A DNA stretch of 64,000 nucleotides from Butyrivibrio sp. (GTDB taxonomy: Bacteria > Bacillota > Clostridia > Lachnospirales > Lachnospiraceae), in assembly GCA_017535785.1 (NCBI GenBank), contig JAFXTN010000025.1, positions 1 through 64,000 on the forward strand, read 5' to 3'. Position numbers and translations under genes: made by a program. How positions within the stretch are numbered: the first letter of the stretch is position 1; each line of letters begins with the position of its first letter. Below the pieces are notes generated by a model that was not told the DNA's origin, made no database searches, and was given only the letters and a program-made list of their open reading frames with translations. This document shows, piece after piece, positions 27,098 to 35,656 of the stretch.

Positions 27098-29269
27098 TCA
27101 GAATCTGTTTTCCGGATTCATCTCCGGAACAAAGACTCTTGAGTTCTGTGTACTCGCCTTGCCGGCAGCCTGTACCGCTTCATCCCCGAAGATCTTCTGT
27201 GAATTGATCCTCTTTGCTCCCTCAGGCAAAAAAGCCGACTGCTTGATATACACGCCGTTCTCATTCATGACATGAGCCTTCTCTGTATCCTTAAGCTCAA
27301 GATCGAGAATGTGCCACAGCTTAGCTTTTAGTATATCATTTTCTACAGGAAACATGATCTCAACTCTTCGCTCTAAGTTTCGAGGCATCCAATCCGCACT
27401 GCTGGCGTAGTATTCCGGACTTCCTCCGTTTTCAAAATAAAAGATCCTGCTGTGCTCAAGGAAATTTCCAACGATAGATCTTACAGTGATATTCTCGGAT
27501 ATTTCGGGTATGCCTGCCTTAAGACAGCATATTCCTCGAACAATAAGATCCACCTTAACGCCGGCGCAGCTTGCTCTGTAGAGCTCAGCTATAACTTCCT
27601 TGTGACATATCGAATTCATCTTAGCGATGATCCTTGCAGGCTCACCGCTGAGCGCATGTTCTTCTTCTCTCTTTATAAGATCTATGATCCTGTCCTTGAG
27701 CCAAAGCGGAGCAAGCGATAACTTATTCCACGAAAGCGGCTCGGAATAACCCGAAAGCATATTAAATACAGCGGTAGCATCTTCGCCGTACGCAGGCGCA
27801 CAGGTAAAGAGACCCACGTCTGTATACTGCTTGGCTGTGGAATCATTATAGTTACCTGTCGCAAGGTGAACATATCTTTTGATACCGTCCTCTTCACGCC
27901 TTACTATAAGCGTGATCTTACAGTGCGTCTTAAGACCGACAAGTCCGTAAATAACATGACAGCCTGCTTTCTCAAGCATCTTGGCCCATACAATATTATT
28001 TTCCTCATCGAATCTTGCCTTTAACTCAACAAGAACAGTTACCTGTTTGCCGTTATCCGCAGCCTTTGCAAGCGCCGCAATGATCGGCGAATTACCGCTG
28101 ACTCTGTAAAGAGTCTGCTTTATCGCAAGAACATTGGGATCTACTGCAGCATTTTCAACAAACTTAACTACATTTTCAAAAGTCTCGTAAGGATGATGCA
28201 TGAGCACATCGCCCTTAGAAATGACTTCAAATATATCTTCGCCTCTGTCAAACTCAGGAACCGCCTGTGGTGCCTTATAGCTGTGCTCCTTGAGCTCATC
28301 AAAGCCATCAAGCTTATAAAGCTTCATGAGGAAGGTTAGATCCAAAGGACCGTCCACCGAGAAGATCTCACTGTCATCAACCTGAAGCTCTCTTGAGATA
28401 AACTTAAGGAGCTTTTTATCAATGCTCTTATCTACCTCAAGCCTAATCGCCTGTCCCCACTGACGGCGCTTAATCTGCTTCTCGATCTCTTTTAAAAGAT
28501 CCTCCGCCTCGTCCTCGTCTATCGAAAGATCGGCGTTTCTCTCAACCCTGTACGGCGCGCTGGTGATAACGTCATAGTTAAGATAAAGCTTATCAACATA
28601 TGTCATGATGAGCTGCTCCAAAAGAACAACTCGTCTTATCGTCTCATCTTCATATTCTTCAGGCAACTCAATAACTCTCGGAAGAACATCGGGAACTTGA
28701 ACTGTCGCGAAATCGACATCATCTTTTCCCTCTTTCTTTTTCAAAAGAGATCCGATATTTAGCGTCTTGTTCCTGATAAGCGGAAAAGGTCTCGATGAAT
28801 CAACCGCCATCGGTGTAAGTACCGGATATACAAACTCATCGAAATATCTGCTCAGATAATCCTTGTCCTTATTGGAAACATCGGCAGGATTACATATGTA
28901 CAGCTCCTCTTTTCGAAGGAGTGGGATCAGCATGTCATTGTAAATGCTGTACTGATGATCCACAAATCTGTGCAGATCCTTAAGCACGGCGTCAAGCTGC
29001 TGTTTTGCGGTCATTCCTGCAATATCGAGCTTACTGTACTCCGCGTTTATCATGTCCTTTAGCGAAGCAACTCTGACCATGAAAAATTCATCGAGATTGC
29101 TCGCGGATATGCTTAGGAATTTAAGCCTTTCAAAAAGCGGATTCCCCGTATCTTCCGCCTCGGAAAGAACTCTTGAGTTAAAGCTTATCCAGCTAAGTTC
29201 CCTGTTGATATAGAGCTTTGGATTTTCAAAATCAAATTCTTTTAACTTTTTATGTCCGCTCTTTGCCAT
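27098..29269 (-). CDS. ppk1: Polyphosphate kinase 1
   Basis: A 723-residue PPK1 that reversibly transfers the gamma phosphate of ATP to polyphosphate. The N-terminal domain opens YINRELSWISFNSRVL; the two phospholipase-D-like halves contain the histidine motifs KTHCKI and YVHLATGNYN, and the second half contains RGICCLKAG and ENITVRSIVGNFLEHSR, all standard. Full length for the family. GAGGG lies five bases before the ATG. It is 16 bases downstream of the exopolyphosphatase gene, so synthesis and degradation of polyphosphate are co-transcribed. Confidence 0.96.
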   Translation of the reverse strand: MAKSGHKKLKEFDFENPKLYINRELSWISFNSRVLSEAEDTGNPLFERLKFLSISASNLDEFFMVRVASLKDMINAEYSKLDIAGMTAKQQLDAVLKDLHRFVDHQYSIYNDMLIPLLRKEELYICNPADVSNKDKDYLSRYFDEFVYPVLTPMAVDSSRPFPLIRNKTLNIGSLLKKKEGKDDVDFATVQVPDVLPRVIELPEEYEDETIRRVVLLEQLIMTYVDKLYLNYDVITSAPYRVERNADLSIDEDEAEDLLKEIEKQIKRRQWGQAIRLEVDKSIDKKLLKFISRELQVDDSEIFSVDGPLDLTFLMKLYKLDGFDELKEHSYKAPQAVPEFDRGEDIFEVISKGDVLMHHPYETFENVVKFVENAAVDPNVLAIKQTLYRVSGNSPIIAALAKAADNGKQVTVLVELKARFDEENNIVWAKMLEKAGCHVIYGLVGLKTHCKITLIVRREEDGIKRYVHLATGNYNDSTAKQYTDVGLFTCAPAYGEDATAVFNMLSGYSEPLSWNKLSLAPLWLKDRIIDLIKREEEHALSGEPARIIAKMNSICHKEVIAELYRASCAGVKVDLIVRGICCLKAGIPEISENITVRSIVGNFLEHSRIFYFENGGSPEYYASSADWMPRNLERRVEIMFPVENDILKAKLWHILDLELKDTEKAHVMNENGVYIKQSAFLPEGAKRINSQKIFGDEAVQAAGKASTQNSRVFVPEMNPENRF

Positions 29270-29285
29270 AAATACCCTCTCATAT

Positions 29286-30833
29286 TTACATCAGTTTCTT
29301 TTGACGGATAACAGGTTTCAAACCGAAAACTTCTTCAAAGAAAGATGCTCTGTTAAAAAATAGTCCCTTCTCAAGCGTGATGTCTGCAGATGTATCTACG
29401 TTTATTATAAGATTTCTGTCTTTTATACTAACGGTAACGTCCCTGAATTTCTGCTTATGCGTTCTGTCAAGGCCGTTGGCTATGCGCATTATCGCAGTAA
29501 GCTTGGAGATCCTAAGGTAATCCTCCTTAGACATTCCTTCAAAGTACTGCGAACCGCTGTTGTAATACTCAAACTCCTCGTGATTGAATCTTACGACGTT
29601 TGCCACGATCGATCTCTCAATATGTGAAAGACCGATGATCTCAGTCGACATGATGATGTTGTATGAGCAATCTCCGAGATAGACAAGACTAATATATTTG
29701 CCGCAGTCATGAAGAATGGTCGCGATCTCAAGAAGGAGCCTGTCTCTGTCGGAAAGCCCATGTATATCTCTCGTACTGTCAAAAACGGTAAGCGCGATCT
29801 TTTTAAGAGTCTCTTTTCTGGACTTACTTCCCATGTATCTCTTGGAGATATTCTGAGCACATGCGATGATATCCTGCTCGAAATCGTGCGGTGACTTGAT
29901 ATAGTCTTTTTTCTCCGCATATTCATATGCGATACCGTCGCAGAGCGTTATACCGGGAGCCCAGAGATTCTCTGCTTTTGTAGCATCGAGGATACACTTT
30001 ATCAGAATACCCGCCACATGAAGGAGCGGAACATTTTCTTCGGGAATTCCAAGCTTCTTGGCAACATCGTAGTCGCTCATATCATCTGCATAAGCCAGGA
30101 TCTTAAAGAACTCTTCTCTTGTCGCGAAGCCGTCACCGTCATCTCCCGATCTTACCTTCTGCATGATCGGAGAAATATAGTCATCGATGATTATAAGATT
30201 CTCTATCTTTCTGTCTTTCAAATGCATCTTGGAAAAGACGGAAAGTCTTGAATTTATGAGCTCTGAAACAAGCTCTGCATATTTAAGTCTGGACGCGTGT
30301 ACCTGCTCCATAGTCGTGTGCAGTCTGAGCACGCCTGTCATAAGGTTCTGCGTGGCAACCAAAGTATCTTTTTCAAAAAGAGATATCTGGATACTTCCGC
30401 CTCCGATATCGACGATCGCAGTCGGTTTCTCAAGCACCTTTTCAAACTTATCGTGCCTTAACGCAATTGACTTATAGTCAATGAAACGCTGCTCCGAGTT
30501 ACTTAGAACATCAATACGGATCCCGGTCCTCTGCTCGATGAGATCACGCACTATCAGGATATCTTTGGTCTCCCTGATCGCACTTGTTCCGTAAGCCTGA
30601 TAACGATCGGCACCGTATTCCTTCATTATCTTCTTAAACTCCGACAGTATCCTTATCATCTCATCTACGTGAAGACTCGAGATCTTACCCGTCGCGTAAG
30701 TTTCACTTCCAATATCCATACGATGCCTTACATGATCAAGCTCTCTGATGCCCTTTCTTTTAGAAAGCTCAAAGATCTTGAGTGCGATCTCGTATGAACC
30801 AACATCAATTGCCGCAAATACCTCACCCATCAT
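29286..30833 (-). CDS. ppx: Ppx/GppA exopolyphosphatase with HD domain
   Basis: A 515-residue protein of the actin-like Ppx/GppA family. Motifs: AIDVGSYE at the N-terminus, GTSAIRE, and the phosphate-binding DIGGGSIQISLF. The C-terminal third is an HD-type domain with LHDCGKY and NVVRFNHEEFE. It removes terminal phosphate from polyphosphate, or pentaphosphate from pppGpp. It precedes ppk1 in one transcript. The two consecutive N-terminal Met codons share a GAGGG site; the first is used here. Confidence 0.93.
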   Translation of the reverse strand: MMGEVFAAIDVGSYEIALKIFELSKRKGIRELDHVRHRMDIGSETYATGKISSLHVDEMIRILSEFKKIMKEYGADRYQAYGTSAIRETKDILIVRDLIEQRTGIRIDVLSNSEQRFIDYKSIALRHDKFEKVLEKPTAIVDIGGGSIQISLFEKDTLVATQNLMTGVLRLHTTMEQVHASRLKYAELVSELINSRLSVFSKMHLKDRKIENLIIIDDYISPIMQKVRSGDDGDGFATREEFFKILAYADDMSDYDVAKKLGIPEENVPLLHVAGILIKCILDATKAENLWAPGITLCDGIAYEYAEKKDYIKSPHDFEQDIIACAQNISKRYMGSKSRKETLKKIALTVFDSTRDIHGLSDRDRLLLEIATILHDCGKYISLVYLGDCSYNIIMSTEIIGLSHIERSIVANVVRFNHEEFEYYNSGSQYFEGMSKEDYLRISKLTAIMRIANGLDRTHKQKFRDVTVSIKDRNLIINVDTSADITLEKGLFFNRASFFEEVFGLKPVIRQKKLM

Positions 30834-30872
30834 AATTTATACCCTCTGAGAAAACGAAACATTCAGTCCAAC

Positions 30873-32000
30873 TTAGTAGTTACCGAGTATCCTTAGCATC
30901 CTGGCTTCTTCTCTTAGCCCCCTAAGTGCGTTCTTAACCGCGCTGTCAGCCAGATTGCCGTCAAAATCAATAAAGAATCTGTACTCCCAATTTCTGTCCT
31001 CGATAGGCCTAGACTCGATCTTGGTCATATTGAGGTTGTTGTAGATAAAGTGTGACATGAGGTGGTAAAGAGATCCGGCCTCATGCGGAATCTCAAGGCA
31101 AAGACTGATCTTGCCCGCATCCTTAAGGAATACCTTCTGATTGGTAACGATGATAAACCTAGTGGAATTGGCATCAGCCGAATTGATGCCCTCTTCGATG
31201 ATATCAAGTCCGTACACCTTGGCTGCACCGGCACTTGCTATCGCAGCCTGACTCTTATCCTTATCTTCCGCAACCTTTTTTGCTGCAAAAGCATTATTCT
31301 TCATACCTACCTGCTGAATATAGCTCTTTTCCGAAAGAAATCTCGCGCTCTGCATAAGAGCCTGCGGATGCGCGTAAACTGTCTTGATATCGGAAAGCTT
31401 TGCACCCGGAACGCCCAGAAGACAATGCTTTATCTTGATTATCTGCTCACCGATGATGTAGTGCTCATATTCCGCAAGAAGATCGTAGATCTCGCTTACG
31501 ATACCGGCTGTGGAATTCTCGATCGGAAGGACCGCATAGTCAGCACTTCCTTCCTCCAAAAGAGCCATCGCATCCCTGAAGGTATCGACAGGGATACTGT
31601 TTACGTCGTCCCCAAAAAAGCTCTTCATTGCTTCTTCAGAATACGAACCTGCCGCGCCCTGATAGCAAACCCTGGCATTCTTTTTATCTATAGAATCGAT
31701 TTTAATAAAAGGAAGCTGTCCCGAAGCACCGGCCTCTGCAAGCTTCTGATACTGTAATTTCCTACTCATCGACATGAGCTGTGAAAAGAGCTCCACAAGC
31801 CCTGTTCTGTTAAAATCCGACTTAGCAAGCTTTTTTATCTCATTTAATTTCTCATCTTCTCTTTGCTTGTCAAAAACCTTTTTACCTGTGCCTATCTTGT
31901 AATCGGCAACTCTGGATGCTATATCCATTCTCTTTTCATACAGTTCGACTATCTGTTTATCAACTGCATCTATCTCTTTACGAAGATCCTTTAAATCCAT
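30873..32000 (-). CDS. pheA: Bifunctional chorismate mutase/prephenate dehydratase
   Basis: A 375-residue P-protein making phenylpyruvate from chorismate. Residues 1-85 are an AroQ chorismate mutase (LRKEIDAVDKQIVELYEKR). Residues about 108-285 are the dehydratase, with YQGAAGSYSEEA, ENSTAGIV and the catalytic TRF in NSTRFII. The C-terminal ACT domain (about 295-375) has the phenylalanine-sensing ESRP in KIESRPIEDR. GGAGG precedes the ATG. The gene has its own promoter at 32034-32062, with no sign of a T-box or attenuator in the ~30-base leader. Confidence 0.96.
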   Translation of the reverse strand: MDLKDLRKEIDAVDKQIVELYEKRMDIASRVADYKIGTGKKVFDKQREDEKLNEIKKLAKSDFNRTGLVELFSQLMSMSRKLQYQKLAEAGASGQLPFIKIDSIDKKNARVCYQGAAGSYSEEAMKSFFGDDVNSIPVDTFRDAMALLEEGSADYAVLPIENSTAGIVSEIYDLLAEYEHYIIGEQIIKIKHCLLGVPGAKLSDIKTVYAHPQALMQSARFLSEKSYIQQVGMKNNAFAAKKVAEDKDKSQAAIASAGAAKVYGLDIIEEGINSADANSTRFIIVTNQKVFLKDAGKISLCLEIPHEAGSLYHLMSHFIYNNLNMTKIESRPIEDRNWEYRFFIDFDGNLADSAVKNALRGLREEARMLRILGNY

Positions 32001-32033
32001 TTTTTCCTCCGAAAAACCTAATTATCTACTTGA

Positions 32034-32062
32034 ATTTTAGAACAAATATTTCTTGATAGCAA
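32034..32062 (-). promoter_or_regulatory. pheA promoter
   Basis: Minus-strand TTGCTA (32062-32057) and TAAAAT (32039-32034), 17-base spacer. Its -35 overlaps the -35 of the opposite promoter by two bases. Confidence 0.72.
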
Positions 32063-32081
32063 GAAATAACGCGCCTATAAT
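32053..32081 (+). promoter_or_regulatory. Promoter for the DUF5050-like gene and pyrBI
   Basis: TTGATA (32053-32058) and TATAAT (32076-32081), 17-base spacer, nearly consensus. Back to back with the pheA promoter. Confidence 0.8.
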
Positions 32082-32112
32082 AATTATGAGGAAGAACATT
32101 GAGGGGATAAAA

Positions 32113-33123
32113 ATGAAAATAAAAACTGCAATATTTTTTATACTTGCAATTCTTATAATGGTCGGAATCACTGCTTTTTACATTTCCGAGCAACACGTGA
32201 CGATGTCACCAACGGATCACGGTAATACTGCCGGTAACCTTCATAATTCCGGACTCTTTTTTGAAATGGACGGCAAGGTCTATTTCTCCAATTCCAACGA
32301 CAGCAACTGTCTTTATTCAATGAACGTCGACGAATCTAAACCCAAACGCCTCACAAGTATGGGTGTCAAATATATCAGCGGAGCAAAAGATTTTTTATAT
32401 TTCTATATGGATTCCACCAAGGTTTCGGGCAATGTATCGGGACTTGGTACTGCTACAAACCAGTTCGGTATTTACAGATGCAGGACTTCGGGCCGCAGCC
32501 AGACTTGTCTTTTGCGTGACTTCTGCGGTGAAGTCCAGCTTTGCGGCGAGTACCTCTACTATCAGGTAAAGACAAACGGCGGATCGCTGCAAAAGATCCG
32601 TGTAGATCAGAATAATAAATCCGAGATATCCACCGAGCTTATCTCACCCGTATGCTATGACAACGGAGTCATCTACTACACAGGCGTTACCAACGATCAC
32701 AATATACATGCCATGTTTACCAACGCAGGCGATTCCGAGAACACTGTTGTTTACGGCAACTACTTCTTCCCTGTCGTGAGCGGTTCTTATATTTACTATA
32801 TGAACGGAGACGATGATTACAAGATCTACCGCACCAATCTCATGGACGGCTCTCAGGAGAAGATCACGGAAGACAGAGTAGACTGCTTTACCATGGATTC
32901 CAACTATATCTACTATTCCACTTCCGTCAAGAACTTTGAATCACTTCGCAGATGTGACCTAAACGGAAACGGTACGGTAGCCATGTTCTACGGTATTACC
33001 AACAGTCTCAACGTAACTTCAAGATATCTTTATTTTAAGGTTTACGGAAACGACAATGTGATGTACCATATACCTTTGGATGGATCAGCTCCTGCATCCG
33101 TTTTTGATGTAAAAGTACAATAA
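32113..33123 (+). CDS. DUF5050-like membrane-anchored beta-propeller protein
   Basis: A 336-residue protein with one N-terminal membrane helix (about 4-23) and an extracytoplasmic region of repeated short beta strands with Tyr-Tyr and Gly-Asp turns (for example YIYYMNGDDDYKIY), the pattern of DUF5050 propellers. No catalytic residues are recognisable. The ATG at 32113 has GAGGGG six bases upstream; a start 20 codons earlier would overlap the promoter. It lies 26 bases upstream of pyrB, so it is probably co-transcribed with pyrBI although no functional link is known. Same architecture, without the zinc ribbon, as the protein at 5439. Confidence 0.72.
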   Translation: MKIKTAIFFILAILIMVGITAFYISEQHVTMSPTDHGNTAGNLHNSGLFFEMDGKVYFSNSNDSNCLYSMNVDESKPKRLTSMGVKYISGAKDFLYFYMDSTKVSGNVSGLGTATNQFGIYRCRTSGRSQTCLLRDFCGEVQLCGEYLYYQVKTNGGSLQKIRVDQNNKSEISTELISPVCYDNGVIYYTGVTNDHNIHAMFTNAGDSENTVVYGNYFFPVVSGSYIYYMNGDDDYKIYRTNLMDGSQEKITEDRVDCFTMDSNYIYYSTSVKNFESLRRCDLNGNGTVAMFYGITNSLNVTSRYLYFKVYGNDNVMYHIPLDGSAPASVFDVKVQ

Positions 33124-33149
33124 ATATAATTATATAATGAGGAGAGTGT

Positions 33150-34106
33150 ATGAATAACATGCGACACATGATGAATCCGCTGGATTTCACGGTGGATGAA
33201 CTTGAGGCGCTCTTCGATGTGGCAAACGACATCGAAAGCAACATGGAAGCCTATTCTCACAAATGTGACGGCAAGATACTTGCCACCTGCTTCTATGAGC
33301 CCAGTACCAGAACAAGACTAAGTTTTGAAACAGCTATGTTAAGACTTGGAGGAAAGACGCTCGGTTTTGCCGATGCAAGTAATTCCTCAGCAGCAAAAGG
33401 CGAAAGTGTCGCAGATACTATTCGTGTTATTTCCTGTTTCGCAGATATATGCGCTATGCGTCATCCCAAGGAGGGAGCTCCTATGGTGGCAGCATCCAAA
33501 TCTTCTATCCCGGTCATCAATGCCGGCGACGGTGGTCATCAACATCCCACACAGACACTCACAGATCTTTTAACTATCAGATCTTTATACGGAAGCTTAA
33601 GCAACTTTACGATCGGTCTTTGCGGAGACCTCAAATTCGGTCGTACGGTTCACTCTCTTATCAACGCTCTTACAAGATACGAGGGAATCCACTTCGTATT
33701 CGTTTCTCCCAAAGAGCTCCGTGTTCCCGATTACATTACAGAAATGCTCGATTCCAAGGGCATAACATACGAAGAGGTCATCAAACTTGAAGATGTCATC
33801 GGAAAACTTGATTTCCTCTACATGACAAGAGTTCAGAAGGAACGTTTCTTCAACGAAGAAGATTACATCCGCTTAAAGAACTTCTATATACTCGACAAAG
33901 CTAAGATGGAGCTTGCAAAAGAAAAGATGTTCATCCTCCACCCGCTTCCTCGTGTAAACGAGATCTCAGTCGAGGTAGACAGCGATCCGAGAGCTGCATA
34001 CTTTAAACAGGTTCAGTACGGATTGTACGTAAGAATGGCACTTATACTGACACTCCTTGATATGACAGACGCTCATATGAATGAAGGTCTTCTAAGAAAA
34101 TTTTGA
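33150..34106 (+). CDS. pyrB: Aspartate carbamoyltransferase catalytic subunit
   Basis: A 318-residue ATCase catalytic chain, the committed step of pyrimidine synthesis (carbamoyl phosphate plus aspartate). STRTRLSFE (about 52-60) binds carbamoyl phosphate; HPTQTLTDL (about 133-141) and HPLPRVNEI are further active-site segments. GAGGAG lies five bases before the ATG. The carbamoyl phosphate may come from CarB at 56270. Unlike Bacillus, this ATCase has a regulatory chain (next gene). Confidence 0.97.
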   Translation: MNNMRHMMNPLDFTVDELEALFDVANDIESNMEAYSHKCDGKILATCFYEPSTRTRLSFETAMLRLGGKTLGFADASNSSAAKGESVADTIRVISCFADICAMRHPKEGAPMVAASKSSIPVINAGDGGHQHPTQTLTDLLTIRSLYGSLSNFTIGLCGDLKFGRTVHSLINALTRYEGIHFVFVSPKELRVPDYITEMLDSKGITYEEVIKLEDVIGKLDFLYMTRVQKERFFNEEDYIRLKNFYILDKAKMELAKEKMFILHPLPRVNEISVEVDSDPRAAYFKQVQYGLYVRMALILTLLDMTDAHMNEGLLRKF

Positions 34107-34129
34107 TCAAATAGAGAAAGAGGTATTTC

Positions 34130-34573
34130 ATGTTAAATATCGGAAAAATTGAAGAGGGATTCGTTCTCGATCATATCCAGGCCGGAAAAGGAATGCAGAT
34201 CTATCGTCATTTGGGACTTGATAAGCTTGATTCCACCGTTGCCATAATAAAAAATGCCAAGAGTAAGGTTATGGGCAAAAAAGACATCTTAAAGGTCGAA
34301 TGCGACATAGATACTCTTAACCTCGACATCCTTGCTTTCATCGACCACAACATCACTGTCAACGTTATTAAAGCAGGTGAGATCATAGAAAAAAGAGCTC
34401 TCGTACTCCCTAAAGAGATCCACGGCGTTTTAAGATGCCACAATCCCAGATGTATCTCTTCCATCGAGCAGGAGCTTCCTCAGATCTTCTATCTTGCGGA
34501 TGAAAAGAACGAAGTTTACAGATGCAAATACTGCGACGAGAAGTATTCCGACGGCGACGCAGTAAAGAAATGA
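34130..34573 (+). CDS. pyrI: Aspartate carbamoyltransferase regulatory subunit
   Basis: A 147-residue PyrI with an N-terminal effector-binding domain (nucleotides CTP and ATP in the family) and a C-terminal zinc domain with Cys in LRCHNPRC and YRCKYCDE, the expected four ligands. It follows pyrB by 23 bases and ends at a terminator. Its presence implies allosteric feedback on the pathway at the protein level; I saw no attenuator upstream of pyrB. Confidence 0.97.
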   Translation: MLNIGKIEEGFVLDHIQAGKGMQIYRHLGLDKLDSTVAIIKNAKSKVMGKKDILKVECDIDTLNLDILAFIDHNITVNVIKAGEIIEKRALVLPKEIHGVLRCHNPRCISSIEQELPQIFYLADEKNEVYRCKYCDEKYSDGDAVKK

Positions 34574-34594
34574 TATGATAAAGCAATAATAATA

Positions 34595-34627
34595 CGAGCC
34601 GATCACATAAGTGGTCGGCTCGTTTAT
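34595..34627. terminator. Terminator after pyrI
   Basis: CGAGCCGATCAC (34595-34606) pairs with GTGGTCGGCTCG (34611-34622) followed by TTTATT. The hairpin can also serve the convergent small gene ending at 34651. Confidence 0.87.
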
Positions 34628-34650
34628 TAAATGCGATCATTCGCGGTTAT

Positions 34651-34821
34651 TTACTTAATGTATCCGTTTTGGCGATTGTAGATATCGTCCGTGTGTTTCT
34701 CACGGCGTCTCTCTTCGCTTCTTAAAAGCTCCTGCATATACGGATTGTCATTGGCTCCCGATACGGAGATCGGTCTTGTCTCACTGTTAAGGTAAATATC
34801 TTTCGAAGAGTTTCCAAACAT
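34651..34821 (-). CDS. Small 56-residue protein of unknown function
   Basis: A 57-codon frame starting MFGNSSKDIYLNSE and ending NRQNGYIK. AGGAGG lies eight bases before the ATG at 34821, the best evidence that it is real, and the frame is clean to a TAA. It is hydrophilic with a basic, Glu/Arg-rich helix in the middle (QELLRSEERRREKH) and no signal or membrane helix. I do not recognise a family. It fills the otherwise empty gap between pyrI and the CAP-domain gene, flanked by terminators on both sides, so it is a separate transcription unit or follows the CAP gene by readthrough. Confidence 0.72.
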   Translation of the reverse strand: MFGNSSKDIYLNSETRPISVSGANDNPYMQELLRSEERRREKHTDDIYNRQNGYIK

Positions 34822-34854
34822 ATCAGATACCTCCTTAAAAATAAGTATTTAGGA

Positions 34855-34906
34855 AAAGAAATCCGCATAAATGAAGGAAAGCAATTATTCGTTCATCTAT
34901 GCGGAT
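34855..34906 (-). terminator. Terminator after the CAP-domain gene
   Basis: ATCCGCATAAATGAA (34861-34875) pairs with TTCATCTATGCGGAT (34892-34906) with one mismatch; on the minus strand it is followed by TTCTTTTCC. Confidence 0.75.
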
Positions 34907-34923
34907 GTTATATCATCATATTA

Positions 34924-35481
34924 TCAATATCCAAATTCCTGAGCCCAGAACCAGTTGCCGTTAGGATCTTGTGCGATTGCAATTCCTACTGTCTTGAAAC
35001 CACCGTCCATCATGTTGGCTGCGTGTGTAGGTGAATTCATCCAAGCTGCGCAAACAGAGTCAGCAGACTGATAAAGCTTTGCAAGGTTCTCGCCGTACTG
35101 TACGCTACTGTCAACAGTCCAAAACTCGGATCCGTCAGGTCTTGTGTGTGAGAAGGATGTAATGATCTCATTGGCACGAACCTGAGCTGCATTAGTAAGT
35201 GCATCACTCCACTGCAAAGCAGCAAGTCCCTGAGCTGCTCTCTGCTGATTTATTAAGTTGAAAGCTGCGGAACACGCATCGATACAAGCCTGGCTTGAAG
35301 CTGCGCTTCCTGCAAGTGCAATAGAACCGTCATCGATTATAACGAACTGTGCGTTCTCATCATATTCTCTTTTTACAGCTGAGTCATCAATAGCTCCGTA
35401 ATTAGCTGAACCGCATGCTGTAAATGTGAATGTGAGAACTCCGGCCATCAGCACCGCTACTATCTTGCCAAATTTCTTCAT
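34924..35481 (-). CDS. CAP/SCP-domain lipoprotein
   Basis: A 185-residue secreted lipoprotein: hydrophobic signal (about 5-20) and a TAC-type lipobox with Cys23. The CAP domain (about 70-185) has INQQRAAQGLAALQW, the His in SFSHTRPDG, the ENLA loop and the PTHAANMMDG helix, ending in WFWAQEFGY. Bacterial SCP-like proteins are extracytoplasmic with uncertain function, sometimes protease-like or lipid-binding. The ATG at 35481 has AGGAG 11 bases upstream, slightly long. A promoter lies at 35540-35568. Confidence 0.9.
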   Translation of the reverse strand: MKKFGKIVAVLMAGVLTFTFTACGSANYGAIDDSAVKREYDENAQFVIIDDGSIALAGSAASSQACIDACSAAFNLINQQRAAQGLAALQWSDALTNAAQVRANEIITSFSHTRPDGSEFWTVDSSVQYGENLAKLYQSADSVCAAWMNSPTHAANMMDGGFKTVGIAIAQDPNGNWFWAQEFGY

Positions 35482-35539
35482 AGCAATCACTTCTCCTTGT
35501 GAATGATAATTGTTAAGGAACATCCATGTTCCTAAAATG

Positions 35540-35568
35540 ATGTTAATCTATTTGCGAAATTGAATCAA
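35540..35568 (-). promoter_or_regulatory. Promoter of the CAP-domain gene
   Basis: Minus-strand TTGATT (35568-35563) and TAACAT (35545-35540) with a 17-base spacer. Confidence 0.6.
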
Positions 35569-35656
35569 TTAGGAGAAGAAAATTTTTTCGTGTTTTTAAG
35601 TTCTTTATTTCATAAACATAATCCGGCTTTGAAATTTTTTTCCAGAACATATACGT

